Positions 50,264 to 59,784 are shown, counted from the stretch's first letter. The stretch is DNA of 64,000 nt from Gracilibacillus caseinilyticus (GCF_022919115.1 NZ_CP095072.1:2852001-2916000), one strand, 5' to 3'. Program-made: numbers and translations. The notes: generated from the sequence alone by a model not told the origin.

Positions 50264-50755
50264 TTATTTAATTCGTAATTTTGGTTTTCGTTTTTCCCAG
50301 TTAAGTCGTGATTCTTTTTGATCTGAGGAGCAATTGGGACAGATGAGCGCTCGGGAAGGGATGGGCATGCAGCAATACGGGCATTCTTTTTTTGTCATAG
50401 AATCCATTGGGTGCTGATGGGGTTTCTTCCAACGATTGATTTGCCTAACTACGATAAATACCGCAAAAAGTATAATGATAAAACGAACGACTGCTGTGAG
50501 AAACAATCCATAATTAATCGTAACTGCGCCTGCTTCTCTAGCAGCAGCGAGAGAGGAATAGACTCCGCCATTCAAGGTAATATATAAATCTTCAACATTT
50601 ACTTTAGAATAGAATAGACCAATTGGCGGGAGCAAAATGTCTGTAACCAATGAGTCAATAAAGCCACTAAAGGCAGCTCCAAGTACCATCCCAACTCCCA
50701 TGTCTATCGCACTTCCGCGGATGGCGAACTGACGAAATTCTTGTAACAAACCCAT
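50264..50755 (-). CDS. mscL: Large-conductance mechanosensitive channel MscL with zinc-ribbon tail
   Basis: A 163-residue MscL. The N-terminal helix and first transmembrane segment are FRQFAIRGSAIDMGVGMVLGAAFSGFIDSLVTDILLPPIG, and the second is YGLFLTAVVRFIIILFAVFIVV. It opens under membrane tension to release osmolytes. Instead of only the usual charged C-terminal helix, it ends in a CPYC...CPNC zinc-ribbon-like module (about residues 124-146). I chose ATG 50755, with AAAGGAG nine bases upstream; frame-open sequence extends further. It is monocistronic. Confidence 0.93.
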   Translation of the reverse strand: MGLLQEFRQFAIRGSAIDMGVGMVLGAAFSGFIDSLVTDILLPPIGLFYSKVNVEDLYITLNGGVYSSLAAAREAGAVTINYGLFLTAVVRFIIILFAVFIVVRQINRWKKPHQHPMDSMTKKECPYCCMPIPSRALICPNCSSDQKESRLNWEKRKPKLRIK

Positions 50756-51066
50756 CTTGTCCACTCCTTTCTTCTTTTTCATCCTATGAATCAACAAGTG
50801 AAATATGTATGTCTATCATAAAATTCATAGGATTGTTTACAATAACGATTAGAAAAAAATGGATGTTTGAACATGCAGATGGAGGGAAGGGAAAGAAAGC
50901 TGCGATATATGATATCAGCAAGTTTCAGGATAAACACCAAAATGCTTGCTACTACAGCTTCATTTCTTGTATAGTATAGGGAATGGTTATGCTCTTAAAG
51001 CTAGAAATGAGCCATTAAGATAACGACAAGCATCATTTGCCAGCAGTTTTTGGAAAACGTTTCAGT

Positions 51067-51093
51067 TCATTTATGAAAAATTTTCATAAATGA
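51067..51093. promoter_or_regulatory. Perfect 27-bp palindrome upstream of ccpA
   Basis: Arms TCATTTATGAAAA and TTTTCATAAATGA around one central A. It lies about 35 bases upstream of a TATAAT (51128-51133) and 140 bases before ccpA, so it is placed like a repressor or activator operator. No T-tract follows, so a terminator is unlikely. Confidence 0.6.
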
Positions 51094-51233
51094 CATTAAA
51101 TATTGTTAATTTTTGCACGAAATTTGTTATAATATCAGTGATATACATAAATAATGTAGATATCCAAACATTTATGCAGATATGTTTGTTATAGAGTAAC
51201 TATATCGTTAATACAATAATGGAGGTTAGAACA

Positions 51234-52235
51234 ATGAATGTAACAATTTATGATGTAGCTAGAGAAGCGAATGTCTCGATGGCTACTGTTTCACGAGTAG
51301 TGAATGGTAATCCGAACGTGAAACCAGCAACAAGAAAAAAGGTACTCAATACAATTGAGAGATTAGGATACAGACCAAATGCTGTCGCACGAGGACTAGC
51401 TAGTAAGAAAACTACTACAGTCGGTGTTATCATTCCGGATATCTCCAGCATTTTCTTTTCTGAGTTAGCAAGAGGTATTGATGACATTGCTACGATGTAT
51501 AAATACAATATCATCTTAAGTAACTCGGATCAAAACAAAGAAAAAGAATTACGTCTGATCAATACAATGTTTGAAAAACAAGTAGACGGCTTAATTTACA
51601 TGGGTGCAACCATTGGAGAAGATCATGTACAGCAGTTAAAAACATCACCAGTGCCTGTTGCACTTGCTGCAACGATTGATGCTACAGAAACGATTCCGTC
51701 TGTTAACATAGATTACGAACAAGCAGCATATGAAGCAACCTCTCTCTTAATTGAAAATGGTACAAAGCATCCTATTTACGTAACAGGTGCCGAGGATTCG
51801 GTAGTAAATGAAAGAAAATATGCAGGTTATGTAAAAGCAATTAAAGAAGCGAACAAAGAAGTGAATGAAGAATATGTGATCAAAGCAGAGTTCTCCTATG
51901 ACTCAGGAGTAGATGCAGCTTCTAAAATTCTTGAAATTAATGATCATCCTAAAGCTGTCTTTGCAGCAACGGATGAGATTGCACTTGGTGTCATTCATGG
52001 TTTACAAGATAATGGCGTTAATGTTCCGGAAGATATGGAAGTGTTTGGTTTTGATAATACCAGATTAGCGACAATGGTTCGTCCGACTCTTTCTACAGTT
52101 GTTCAGCCAATGTATGATATTGGTGCGGTAGCGATGAGATTGTTGACAAAATTCATGAATAAAGAGACGGTTGAAGATCAAAATGTCGTATTACCACATC
52201 AAATTGTAAAAAGAAACTCAACAAAACAATCATAA
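51234..52235 (+). CDS. ccpA: Catabolite control protein A
   Basis: A 333-residue LacI-family regulator of carbon catabolite control, binding cre sites with HPr-Ser46-P as corepressor. The N-terminal helix-turn-helix and hinge helix are [22 protein letters not shown] and [20 protein letters not shown], and the periplasmic-binding-protein-like core continues to the C-terminus. Length equals B. subtilis CcpA (334). I chose ATG 51234 with GGAGGTTAGAAC upstream. An imperfect GGAAAACGTTTCAG lies at about 51052, perhaps cre-related. It is followed by a terminator and motPS, as in B. subtilis. Confidence 0.95.
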   Translation: MNVTIYDVAREANVSMATVSRVVNGNPNVKPATRKKVLNTIERLGYRPNAVARGLASKKTTTVGVIIPDISSIFFSELARGIDDIATMYKYNIILSNSDQNKEKELRLINTMFEKQVDGLIYMGATIGEDHVQQLKTSPVPVALAATIDATETIPSVNIDYEQAAYEATSLLIENGTKHPIYVTGAEDSVVNERKYAGYVKAIKEANKEVNEEYVIKAEFSYDSGVDAASKILEINDHPKAVFAATDEIALGVIHGLQDNGVNVPEDMEVFGFDNTRLATMVRPTLSTVVQPMYDIGAVAMRLLTKFMNKETVEDQNVVLPHQIVKRNSTKQS

Positions 52236-52245
52236 TGTCGATATA

Positions 52246-52278
52246 AAAACTAGGGTGCATGTTACACCCTAGTTTTAT
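52246..52278 (+). terminator. ccpA terminator
   Basis: AAAACTAGGGTG / CACCCTAGTTTT stem, 10 bases after ccpA. Since no separate promoter is evident before motP, read-through into motPS is likely. Confidence 0.8.
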
Positions 52279-52316
52279 TAATTTATTAGAGCTTTTTCAC
52301 TAGGGAGAGAAATCAA

Positions 52317-53141
52317 ATGAGTAAAAAAGATATTTTAACTCCAATCGGCATTACGATAGGTTTTATCATGATTATGTTTGGAATAGTGAGCAGTGGTGGT
52401 GTTGGCGGTTTTGCGGGATTCATTCAAGGTTCATCGGTATTAATTGTTATTGGTGGGCTGGTAGCTGCATTGCTTGTTAATTTTAATATTGACCAAATTA
52501 AGACTACCAAGCATGTAATACAAGAAGCATTTAAACGCAATCAACATCAATTATCTGATTTAATAGAATTATTTGAGCGATTATCAGAAAGAGCACGTCG
52601 CGAAGGTTTATTAGCTTTAGAAAATGAATTAGAAGAAGTAGAAGACCCTTATATCCGCAAAGGTGTTTTGCTTGCTATCGATGGTATAGAGCCGGAGGTC
52701 ATTACCGATATTATGAACGCAGAGGTTGATGCGATGGAAGATCGCCATTACCGTGGTCGCCTAATCATTGAAAAAGCAAGTGAATATGCACCAGCTTGGG
52801 GGATGGTAGGGACATTAATTGGGTTGATATTAATGTTGCAGAATCTAGAAGATCCCACAACTTTAGGACCGAGCATGGCTGTCGCATTATTGACCACATT
52901 TTATGGGTCTGTACTGGCTAATTTAGTTTTTATGCCGATGGCGGGGAAATTAGAAACAAAAACAAGTGAAGAAATATTTATGAAGCAAGTCATTATTGAA
53001 GGGGTTATAGGTGTTCAATCCGGTCAAAACCCTCGTATTTTAAAAGAAAAATTAAGTGCATTCTTGTCAGAAAAAGAAAAAAATAAAAAAGGCGCTGAAG
53101 TAGAAGGGGATTTTACGGAGGAGTCTTTTAATGAAGCGTAG
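52317..53141 (+). CDS. motP: Sodium-type flagellar stator protein MotP
   Basis: A 274-residue MotA/ExbB-family stator subunit. Four hydrophobic segments are visible (residues 7-25, 33-52, and a pair around 165-215). The cytoplasmic loop contains the charged block LIELFERLSERARREGLLALENELEEVEDPYIRKGVLLAIDG, and the proline/glycine motifs SEYAPAWGMVGTLIGLILMLQNLEDP are typical. Assigned to MotP rather than MotA from its place after ccpA. It overlaps motS by 11 bases. Confidence 0.92.
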   Translation: MSKKDILTPIGITIGFIMIMFGIVSSGGVGGFAGFIQGSSVLIVIGGLVAALLVNFNIDQIKTTKHVIQEAFKRNQHQLSDLIELFERLSERARREGLLALENELEEVEDPYIRKGVLLAIDGIEPEVITDIMNAEVDAMEDRHYRGRLIIEKASEYAPAWGMVGTLIGLILMLQNLEDPTTLGPSMAVALLTTFYGSVLANLVFMPMAGKLETKTSEEIFMKQVIIEGVIGVQSGQNPRILKEKLSAFLSEKEKNKKGAEVEGDFTEESFNEA

Positions 53142-53904
53142 AATCAAACGTCGTGAGAAAAAGGGTGCACCGAAATGGATGGTCACATATTCGGATATGG
53201 TGACATTAATTTTAGTTTTTTTCGTCTTGTTATTCTCCATGTCCCAAATAGATGTTGAAAAATTCAAGGCAATTGCAGAGGCATTTCGAAGTGAAACAAT
53301 CTTCGAAGCAATGCCATCTGTAATCGAAAAGGAATTTCCTTCTGAGAATACAAAGGTAAACAGTGAAGAGTTCACGAAACCAGAAGAATTCGATTCAGAA
53401 ACCAATCAAGCCGTTACAAACACAGAAGATGTACCTGATACGGATGAATTGGATGAATTACTTGCAGAAGTAGAAAGTTTTCTAAATAAGAATGACTTAA
53501 ATAATGTCATTTCAGCAACGCGAACGAATCAAGGTGTCGTACTGGTATTACAAGAAAGTGTACTGTTTTTGTCTGGGGAAGCGGACATTTTAGACCCTGC
53601 CAAACCTTTCTTAAATAAAGTTAGCAAACTGCTTGCTAATATTCCTAATGAAGTAAGAGTGGAGGGACATACCGATAATCGACCAATTTCGAGTTATCGA
53701 TATCCTTCTAACTGGGAATTGTCAGGTGCAAGAGCTAGCAGTGTTATCCGTTATATTCTTAATACTGGAGATTTTAATGAGTCACGCTTCATTGCAGCTG
53801 GATTTGGAGATACCAGACCTGTGGCAGCCAATGATAGTCCGGAAGGATGGAGCATCAATCGCAGGGTAGAAATTGTCATACTGGATTCAGAACAAGAAAA
53901 TTAA
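53131..53904 (+). CDS. motS: Sodium-type flagellar stator protein MotS
   Basis: A 257-residue MotB-family subunit. The single transmembrane helix carries the ion-binding Asp in TYSDMVTLILVFFVLLFSMSQID (Asp near residue 22). The C-terminal OmpA-like peptidoglycan-binding domain contains VEGHTDNRPIS and NWELSGARASSVIRYI. With MotP it forms the Na+-driven stator. GGAGGAGTCTTTT precedes the ATG inside motP. No flagellar genes are nearby. Confidence 0.93.
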   Translation: MKRRIKRREKKGAPKWMVTYSDMVTLILVFFVLLFSMSQIDVEKFKAIAEAFRSETIFEAMPSVIEKEFPSENTKVNSEEFTKPEEFDSETNQAVTNTEDVPDTDELDELLAEVESFLNKNDLNNVISATRTNQGVVLVLQESVLFLSGEADILDPAKPFLNKVSKLLANIPNEVRVEGHTDNRPISSYRYPSNWELSGARASSVIRYILNTGDFNESRFIAAGFGDTRPVAANDSPEGWSINRRVEIVILDSEQEN

Positions 53905-53957
53905 TACGTTTCTTTGAACATAGAACCTCATTTTATTCACCCAAATGCTAAAAATGA

Positions 53958-53992
53958 GAAAAAGAAAGGATGGGTGCTCATCCTTTCTTTTT
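53958..53992. terminator. Bidirectional terminator between motS and acuC
   Basis: AAAGAAAGGATG / CATCCTTTCTTT stem with A and T tracts on both sides, overlapping the acuC stop codon. Confidence 0.85.
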
Positions 53993-55138
53993 ATTTGTGA
54001 TAAATTTCAAAACTTGTTGGTACATGATTTGATTTTGCTCGGAGATCTCGAGGCGTCTAGGAATTGCTTTGTATTGCTCACCTGAATCATGCCAGGAATT
54101 CGGTAAACGAACAGGGGATGATGGCTGCCAGTTATCAAGCCATTGCTGTGGAATAATTCCTTGAAAAATTTGATCCGTATTCATAATCTGCCATAATTGT
54201 GCCCACGCTCTTGGAACTACACGCCAAATATCATAGCCTCCGCCACCAAGTGCCACCCATTTTCCTCCTGTAAAACGATGCGCCAGGGAATGAATGATCT
54301 TCGGTATTTGCTCAAAAATATGTACTGTGCAATGGAGATGTGTTAAAGGATCTAAATAATGTGCATCAACACCGTGCTGGCTGACGATAATATCAGGTCG
54401 GAAATCCTCCGTAATGATTTCAATAGAAGTTCGAAACACTTCGAGAAAAGAATCATCCTCGGTAAAGGCATCAAGCGGAAAATTATAACACGAACCAAAT
54501 CCCTGCTTGATTCCCCTCTCACTTGTCTTACCTGTTCCGGGATATAAATAACGTCCTGTTTCATGAAAGGAGACGGTACAGACATTTGGATCATCGTAGA
54601 AACAATGCTGTACACCATCACCATGATGAGCGTCGGTATCAATATATAAAACTTTTAATCCATATGTTTCTCGTAAGCCTTTAATTGCAACCGCAATATC
54701 ATTAAAAATACAAAAACCCGAAGCACGAGAGGGGAAGCCATGGTGAAGTCCGCCTCCCAAATTAAGAGCGTGGACTGCTTTACCATCGGCTACCTGTTGG
54801 CAAGCTTCTACAGAACCAGCAACGGTCAATAAAGCGGCATCATACATTCCAGGAAAGCTCGGCGTGTCATTCGTACCGATGCCATACTTCTCCATGTTCA
54901 CCGGCTCGGAACTGCTAGCTTTTTTGACTGCTTGAATGTAATCCTCTGAGTGGATGGTGTTTAATGTCGAACCAGCTATACGAGATGGCGATACCATTTG
55001 ATCAGCAGACAAAGCGCCCTTTATCTCTAACAAGTCGATGGTAAGCAGTAATCTTCTCTGGTTGAATGGATGATCTTCATGAAATGAATATTGTTGATAT
55101 TCGTCTGCGTAAATAAAAACTGTTCGATCAGTGCTCAT
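53978..55138 (-). CDS. acuC: Protein deacetylase AcuC
   Basis: A 386-residue class I/II histone-deacetylase-fold enzyme. Catalytic features are LNLGGGLHHGFPSRASGFCIFNDIAVAI (His pair), VLYIDTDAHHGDGVQHCFY (metal ligands Asp/His), VSQHGVDAHYLDPLTHL and ALGGGGYD. In B. subtilis AcuC deacetylates, and so reactivates, acetyl-CoA synthetase AcsA. I chose ATG 55138 with GGGAGGATCAAC upstream; it overlaps the acuB stop by 11 bases. Confidence 0.94.
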   Translation of the reverse strand: MSTDRTVFIYADEYQQYSFHEDHPFNQRRLLLTIDLLEIKGALSADQMVSPSRIAGSTLNTIHSEDYIQAVKKASSSEPVNMEKYGIGTNDTPSFPGMYDAALLTVAGSVEACQQVADGKAVHALNLGGGLHHGFPSRASGFCIFNDIAVAIKGLRETYGLKVLYIDTDAHHGDGVQHCFYDDPNVCTVSFHETGRYLYPGTGKTSERGIKQGFGSCYNFPLDAFTEDDSFLEVFRTSIEIITEDFRPDIIVSQHGVDAHYLDPLTHLHCTVHIFEQIPKIIHSLAHRFTGGKWVALGGGGYDIWRVVPRAWAQLWQIMNTDQIFQGIIPQQWLDNWQPSSPVRLPNSWHDSGEQYKAIPRRLEISEQNQIMYQQVLKFITNKKKG

Positions 55139-55778
55139 GTTGATCCTCCCAATAAGGATATAGTACTTCATATTCACTCGATTCAAAATCTCGTACAACC
55201 ATGATAGGATTCATTGTTTGAATACGGAATACCAACACTTTATAATTTTGCTGCTTCGGGTCAGGAAAGCTGTAAACGGATACAATTTTAATTTGCCGGA
55301 TTGTAAAAAATTGACATACATCGGATAGAACACCAATCCGATCAGGTACTTTTATTTCTAACTGTGTACTTGGCGCGTGTGTACCAGTTAGTTGAATAAA
55401 AGCATAAAGAAAATCTTTTTCCGTGATCATACCTGTTAATTGCTTATTCTGAACTACTGGTAAACAAGCAAACTCTTTTTGGTAGAAGATGGAGGCTACT
55501 TCCTCAAAGAACTCATAAGGGTGAATCGTGACGACCGGATATGTCATAATCGCTGATATCGGCTTTTTTAGTAATTCTTTTTCAAATGATGGTTCAAGTA
55601 TCGATGGACTGGCATCTCGAATATCACGATCTGATACGATGCCAATGACATGCCGCTCATTGTTTATTACTGGGATGTGGCGAATGTTATGTTCTTTCAT
55701 TAGTTGTAAAGCGTGCAAAACAGTCGCTGATGAAGTTAACGTAATAACGTCTTCTTTCATAATATCTTTGACAAGCAT
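55128..55778 (-). CDS. acuB: CBS- and ACT-domain protein AcuB
   Basis: 216 residues: two CBS domains (MKEDVITLTSSATVLHALQLMKEHNIRHIPVINNERHVIGIVSDRDIRDA and the pair near 75-125) and a C-terminal ACT-like domain (LEIKVPDRIGVLSDVCQFFTIRQIKIVSVYSF). It probably senses adenylate or another ligand. Its role in the acu pathway is undefined. It sits in the acuABC operon, 11 bases after acuA and overlapping acuC. Confidence 0.92.
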   Translation of the reverse strand: MLVKDIMKEDVITLTSSATVLHALQLMKEHNIRHIPVINNERHVIGIVSDRDIRDASPSILEPSFEKELLKKPISAIMTYPVVTIHPYEFFEEVASIFYQKEFACLPVVQNKQLTGMITEKDFLYAFIQLTGTHAPSTQLEIKVPDRIGVLSDVCQFFTIRQIKIVSVYSFPDPKQQNYKVLVFRIQTMNPIMVVRDFESSEYEVLYPYWEDQHEH

Positions 55779-55789
55779 GTACTCACTCC

Positions 55790-56410
55790 CTATTGAAGGA
55801 ATCTTAATTTGTCGAAAATCTCAATATGTTCTTTAGGAACATTCTTTCCAATGCGGACCATTAAACAATTGGCTGGATGGGCCATGATTTCTGGTTCATT
55901 AGTAGGTGCAGGGTACAGATCACCGGCTTTCATCATCTTTTCCATAATCTTGCGGTAATCCCAAACACTTAATGTTGTATAATTTAAATCCCAATGCCAG
56001 TAATATTCAGTAGATAGAATGATATAATTCTCCATATGCTCATCTTTCATCGGTGTTTCTATTAAATGAGAACCTAATTTATTTCCCCTGTACGCAGGTG
56101 CAATTTCTATTGCTCCCAGCTCTAACATGTCTTGGTACGGGTATTTAGCCCATCTCTCAATCGGATCAGGATGCAGAAAGGTAACATACCCGATAATTTG
56201 ATCTTGTACCGTAGCAATGAAAATCCTTGCTTCGGGCAATTCTGCAATTTCCTGTAATGCTTTCCATTGCTCAGGTGGTGGTCTGAAGGCGATCAGTTCG
56301 TGATGAAATTGTAAGTCAGCAATTTTAGTTTTTGAAACAGGACCTTCAATGTGAATAGGAGTATTGCGATTATATTTCTTGATGGATAGATAGTTTTTCG
56401 TATGTTTCAC
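55790..56410 (-). CDS. acuA: Acetyl-CoA synthetase-inactivating acetyltransferase AcuA
   Basis: A GNAT-fold lysine acetyltransferase of about 206 residues, with the acetyl-CoA region ELGAIEIAPAYRGNKLGSHLIE near 110. In B. subtilis AcuA acetylates and inactivates AcsA, opposed by AcuC. GTG 56410 gives the family-like start MKHTKNY with AAAGGA 11 bases upstream; ATG 56422 overlaps that site. In B. subtilis acsA lies divergently upstream, but here that place is taken by a penicillin-binding protein gene. Confidence 0.9.
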   Translation of the reverse strand: MKHTKNYLSIKKYNRNTPIHIEGPVSKTKIADLQFHHELIAFRPPPEQWKALQEIAELPEARIFIATVQDQIIGYVTFLHPDPIERWAKYPYQDMLELGAIEIAPAYRGNKLGSHLIETPMKDEHMENYIILSTEYYWHWDLNYTTLSVWDYRKIMEKMMKAGDLYPAPTNEPEIMAHPANCLMVRIGKNVPKEHIEIFDKLRFLQ

Positions 56411-56629
56411 AAATGCGATCATCCTTTCAAGAGCCTATTTTTACCATTATAACGTAATATCCTGTATGTGAATAGTAAGAAGGAAGTAACAGGATTTTGT
56501 TGATTAGAAAAACTCGGCATTCGCCTCGTCTTTTAGTGAGTGTCGTAGTTTTTCTTATACTTGGTACACTCTAAATATTTACTACGTCGATCTTCTTCAT
56601 TGCTAAAATTGTATACTCTGCTAACGTAT

Positions 56630-56670
56630 AAAAAACTCCTATCACATTAATTAGTGATAGGAGTTTTTTA
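56630..56670. terminator. Terminator of the class A PBP gene
   Basis: AAAAAACTCCTATCAC / GTGATAGGAGTTTTTT stem abutting the stop codon. A further imperfect hairpin lies at about 56508-56560. The remaining 56423-56629 shows no gene. Confidence 0.85.
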
Positions 56671-56671
56671 C

Positions 56672-59653
56672 TTATTGGTTATCTTGATTGTTTTGTTCTG
56701 TGTCCTGTGCCTGATCATTTTGTTGTTCATTTTGATTATTTTCGTTCTGTTCCTGATTATTTTGCTCGGCTTCTTGCTCTTTATTATCGTTTTTCTTATT
56801 ATCTTCTTTCTCTTTATTATCTTCTTTCTCTTTATTGTCTTCTTCTTTCTGCTCCGGCTTAGGTTCGGAGAAATCACCTTGCACGACGACATTACTTCCT
56901 GATGATTCCTGTCCGAAATAATCGACGGCACGAACCTGATAAACAGCTTTACTGCCCGGGATTGTGAACGAAGTCTCTATTGTGGAACCGATTCGTTTGA
57001 AATTTTTGTCGTCAGGGTTGTTTGCTCGGTAAATCCGGTAACCAACCACATCGGAACTCTTCGATTTGCTCCAGGATAATTTCTGATTATTTAATTTTAA
57101 TCCACCTGGTGCATTTGGTGCTTTACCGTCATTCTTAACTTCTTGTTCATTAGGATATTTAATTTTTTCCCAAGCACCGCCTTTTCCAGCAGTTAACTGT
57201 TTGATATTGCTTAGCTCGGTATAGCCCATATCCTTTAACCAATCCGGATTAAAACTGAAGCCATTTCCGTCGGTAAATTCATCCGGTGATTTTTCACCTG
57301 CTAACACCACTTCGCCATCGATCGTTGCATAAGAATCCTGGATGAGACTATAGTCTTTCTTAGTTGGAACGAAATTAGCGTTATAAATATCTGTGTTAAC
57401 TAATCCAAGTTCACTACATTCTTCAGAAGGCAGTAATCCTGATACAGCACAATACGAACGGGAAACAATACCACCAGGACTTTCAAATTTATTCGATGGC
57501 GCCATTAGATCAGGACGGATTTCGGTCGCTGCATTCACTAATTTCGCCCAGAATGTATTATTTCGACTACTGTATCCTTTGTCTAATTGTTGATTATAGT
57601 CATAGCCCATCCAGCTTCCTAACGTAACATTTGGATTTGTTGCGATAAACCAAGTGTCCTTGAAACCGTTGGAGGTACCTGTTTTTCCTGCCCAGTCCAC
57701 GCTCTTATTTGTAAGATTAGCTCTACCTGCAGTACCAGTTCCGCGGGTTAATACATCGCGCATCATATCTAGCATTAAATAACTTGTTTGCGGACTGAAA
57801 ACTTCGGTTTTTTCACTCTCATGCTGGTACAAGACTTCACCGTCTTTTGTTTCGATTTTTTCAATCATATAATCTTCTACGAAGGATCCCATATTACCGA
57901 ATGTGGCATAGGCATTCGTGTTTTCCTCGACAGTTACACCGTTTGTGATCCCGCCTAGGACAACGGACAAATTGTGCTCATCTTTGTCTAGTAGTGATGA
58001 GAAGCCCATTTTAGATAGGAATTGATCCACAGGATTTTGATTAATAATTTGACTGTAAACATTCACTGCCGTTGCATTATGTGAACGGTATAATGCTTCT
58101 CGAACAGGAGTCAAACCGTAAAAACGTCCTGAATAGTTTCCAGGTGTATACGGTTTTGCTCCCGTTGGATAAGTTTTTTGTACATCTGCAATAACTGATC
58201 CAGGCTGGACAATTCCCCATTCCATCGCTGGTGCATACGCCACTAACGGTTTCATCGTACTACCGTTTTGTCTGTTGACCCTTGTGGCATGGTTTATTTG
58301 TGCAATATCAAAATCCCGGCCACCAACAAAACTGATAATTTTGCCTGTTCTGTTTTCAATTAATACACTTCCGGCCTGAACAGGCTGTTTACCCAGTTGT
58401 ACCATTTCGCCAGTGTCTGGATCTTCTGTCATAATTGCTTCATTATCTTCATTACGAGCCAGTTTATCCTGTCCGTAATTATCATATTCAGCAGCTACCT
58501 TCTGAAAGGCATCATAGATTTCTTTATCAATAGTGGAATGGATTTTATAGCCGTTGCTGCTGATTTCTCTAGATGCTTTTATTTCGTATTCTTCTTTCAA
58601 TGTTTCGCTGGAAGCTATTTCTTGCTGCGTGTAACCATCTTGTTCAGCGAGTACATATACTAATTTATCAATTGCCCGCTTTTGGATCTCTTCCATTAAA
58701 TATGGGTATTTCTCCAATTGTGATTCTTCTGGTTGTTTGAAATCTGCTACAATGTCATATTCTAATGCTTTCTGGTACTCCTCCTGATTGATATAACCTG
58801 CTTCCAACATTCTGCTAAGTACGGATTTCATCCTGGTTAAGCCTGGTTCCAGCCCTTCTTCATTTTTTACACCACCACCATTAAGGAAAGGCGTGTAGTA
58901 AGACGGACTTTGCGGTAAACCAGCAATGAAAGCAGCCTGCGGAAGGTTTAATTCATCAGCATTTACGCCAAAAATACCATCAGCTGCGGTTTGAATTCCT
59001 GCAATGTTTTGCCCCGAAGAGTTACGACCGAATGGAACAATATTTAAATATGCTTCCAATATTTCATCTTTTTCAAAGAATAATTCCAAGCGCATCGCCA
59101 GCAACATTTCTTTTGCTTTCCGTTCGAAGGATACTTCGTTTGTTAAAATCTGATTTTTAATAATCTGTTGTGTTAATGTACTACCACCAGATTGCACGGA
59201 AGCATTCGTTACTTCTTGGAAAACCGCTCGTAACACAGCTTTTGGAACGATACCGTTGTGTGTTTCAAAATACTCATCTTCTGTCGCGATTACTGCATTT
59301 TGGACATATGTACTTACATGGTCCAGTGTGGTTTCATCACGGAGTATGTCTGCACTAACCTCTGACAGAAACACATCATTGGCAAAGTATAATTCAGATG
59401 TTTCTGCATAGTTGTAGATGGCACTCGCCATTTCTTCTTCACTTTGGACTTTTTCTTCATCCACCAGAGAAGCGAAATAACCAGCACCAAGTCCCGCAAC
59501 AAAAAAGCCGCCAATCAGCCCAATTGCGATAAAAAATAATAGGATATTCCATATAATATGGTAACTGATTCTAGATGTACGCTGAATTACTTGTTTATTC
59601 CATAAATCCTTTAACGACTGCCATGTTTTTTGAAAAAATTCTTTTGCATTCAT
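56672..59653 (-). CDS. Class A penicillin-binding protein (PBP1 type)
   Basis: A 993-residue bifunctional peptidoglycan synthase. Layout: a short cytoplasmic N-terminus, one membrane helix (about 37-58), a GT51 glycosyltransferase (ATEDEYFE at 123-130, GGSTLTQQ at 156-163), and a transpeptidase with GSTMK (Ser465-Lys468), SHN (524-526) and KTGTS (657-661). A fibronectin type III-like domain follows (about 850-925, LNNQKLSWSKSKSSDVVGYRIYRA). The tail is about 75 residues of low-complexity Glu/Asp/Asn/Gln/Lys, with repeated KEDNKE units. It lies next to tyrS, as in several Bacillaceae. Which PBP1 paralogue (PonA, PbpF or PbpG) it equals is uncertain. Confidence 0.93.
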   Translation of the reverse strand: MNAKEFFQKTWQSLKDLWNKQVIQRTSRISYHIIWNILLFFIAIGLIGGFFVAGLGAGYFASLVDEEKVQSEEEMASAIYNYAETSELYFANDVFLSEVSADILRDETTLDHVSTYVQNAVIATEDEYFETHNGIVPKAVLRAVFQEVTNASVQSGGSTLTQQIIKNQILTNEVSFERKAKEMLLAMRLELFFEKDEILEAYLNIVPFGRNSSGQNIAGIQTAADGIFGVNADELNLPQAAFIAGLPQSPSYYTPFLNGGGVKNEEGLEPGLTRMKSVLSRMLEAGYINQEEYQKALEYDIVADFKQPEESQLEKYPYLMEEIQKRAIDKLVYVLAEQDGYTQQEIASSETLKEEYEIKASREISSNGYKIHSTIDKEIYDAFQKVAAEYDNYGQDKLARNEDNEAIMTEDPDTGEMVQLGKQPVQAGSVLIENRTGKIISFVGGRDFDIAQINHATRVNRQNGSTMKPLVAYAPAMEWGIVQPGSVIADVQKTYPTGAKPYTPGNYSGRFYGLTPVREALYRSHNATAVNVYSQIINQNPVDQFLSKMGFSSLLDKDEHNLSVVLGGITNGVTVEENTNAYATFGNMGSFVEDYMIEKIETKDGEVLYQHESEKTEVFSPQTSYLMLDMMRDVLTRGTGTAGRANLTNKSVDWAGKTGTSNGFKDTWFIATNPNVTLGSWMGYDYNQQLDKGYSSRNNTFWAKLVNAATEIRPDLMAPSNKFESPGGIVSRSYCAVSGLLPSEECSELGLVNTDIYNANFVPTKKDYSLIQDSYATIDGEVVLAGEKSPDEFTDGNGFSFNPDWLKDMGYTELSNIKQLTAGKGGAWEKIKYPNEQEVKNDGKAPNAPGGLKLNNQKLSWSKSKSSDVVGYRIYRANNPDDKNFKRIGSTIETSFTIPGSKAVYQVRAVDYFGQESSGSNVVVQGDFSEPKPEQKEEDNKEKEDNKEKEDNKKNDNKEQEAEQNNQEQNENNQNEQQNDQAQDTEQNNQDNQ

Positions 59654-59730
59654 TCGTATATCCCCCTAAATATTCCACTATATATTATAGCACAGCCGTC
59701 AATCCAATTTACTTGAAAGTTGAAAAAATA

Positions 59731-59759
59731 TTGCATTTTTCTTTTGTTTATGCTATTAA
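59731..59759 (+). promoter_or_regulatory. Promoter of the tyrS T-box leader
   Basis: TTGCAT at 59731-59736, 17-base spacer, TATTAA at 59754-59759. A moderate match. Confidence 0.5.
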
Positions 59760-59784
59760 TGTAATAACAATGAAACATTAGCAA

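Noticed and set aside
51052..51066. cre-like GGAAAACGTTTCAG upstream of ccpA
   Set aside because: The spacing of the central CG does not fit the cre consensus without several mismatches; noted only in the ccpA entry.
56668..56931. Lys/Ile-rich and Leu/Phe-rich frames over the PBP tail
   Set aside because: Artefacts of the low-complexity codon repeats of the PBP C-terminus read in other frames.
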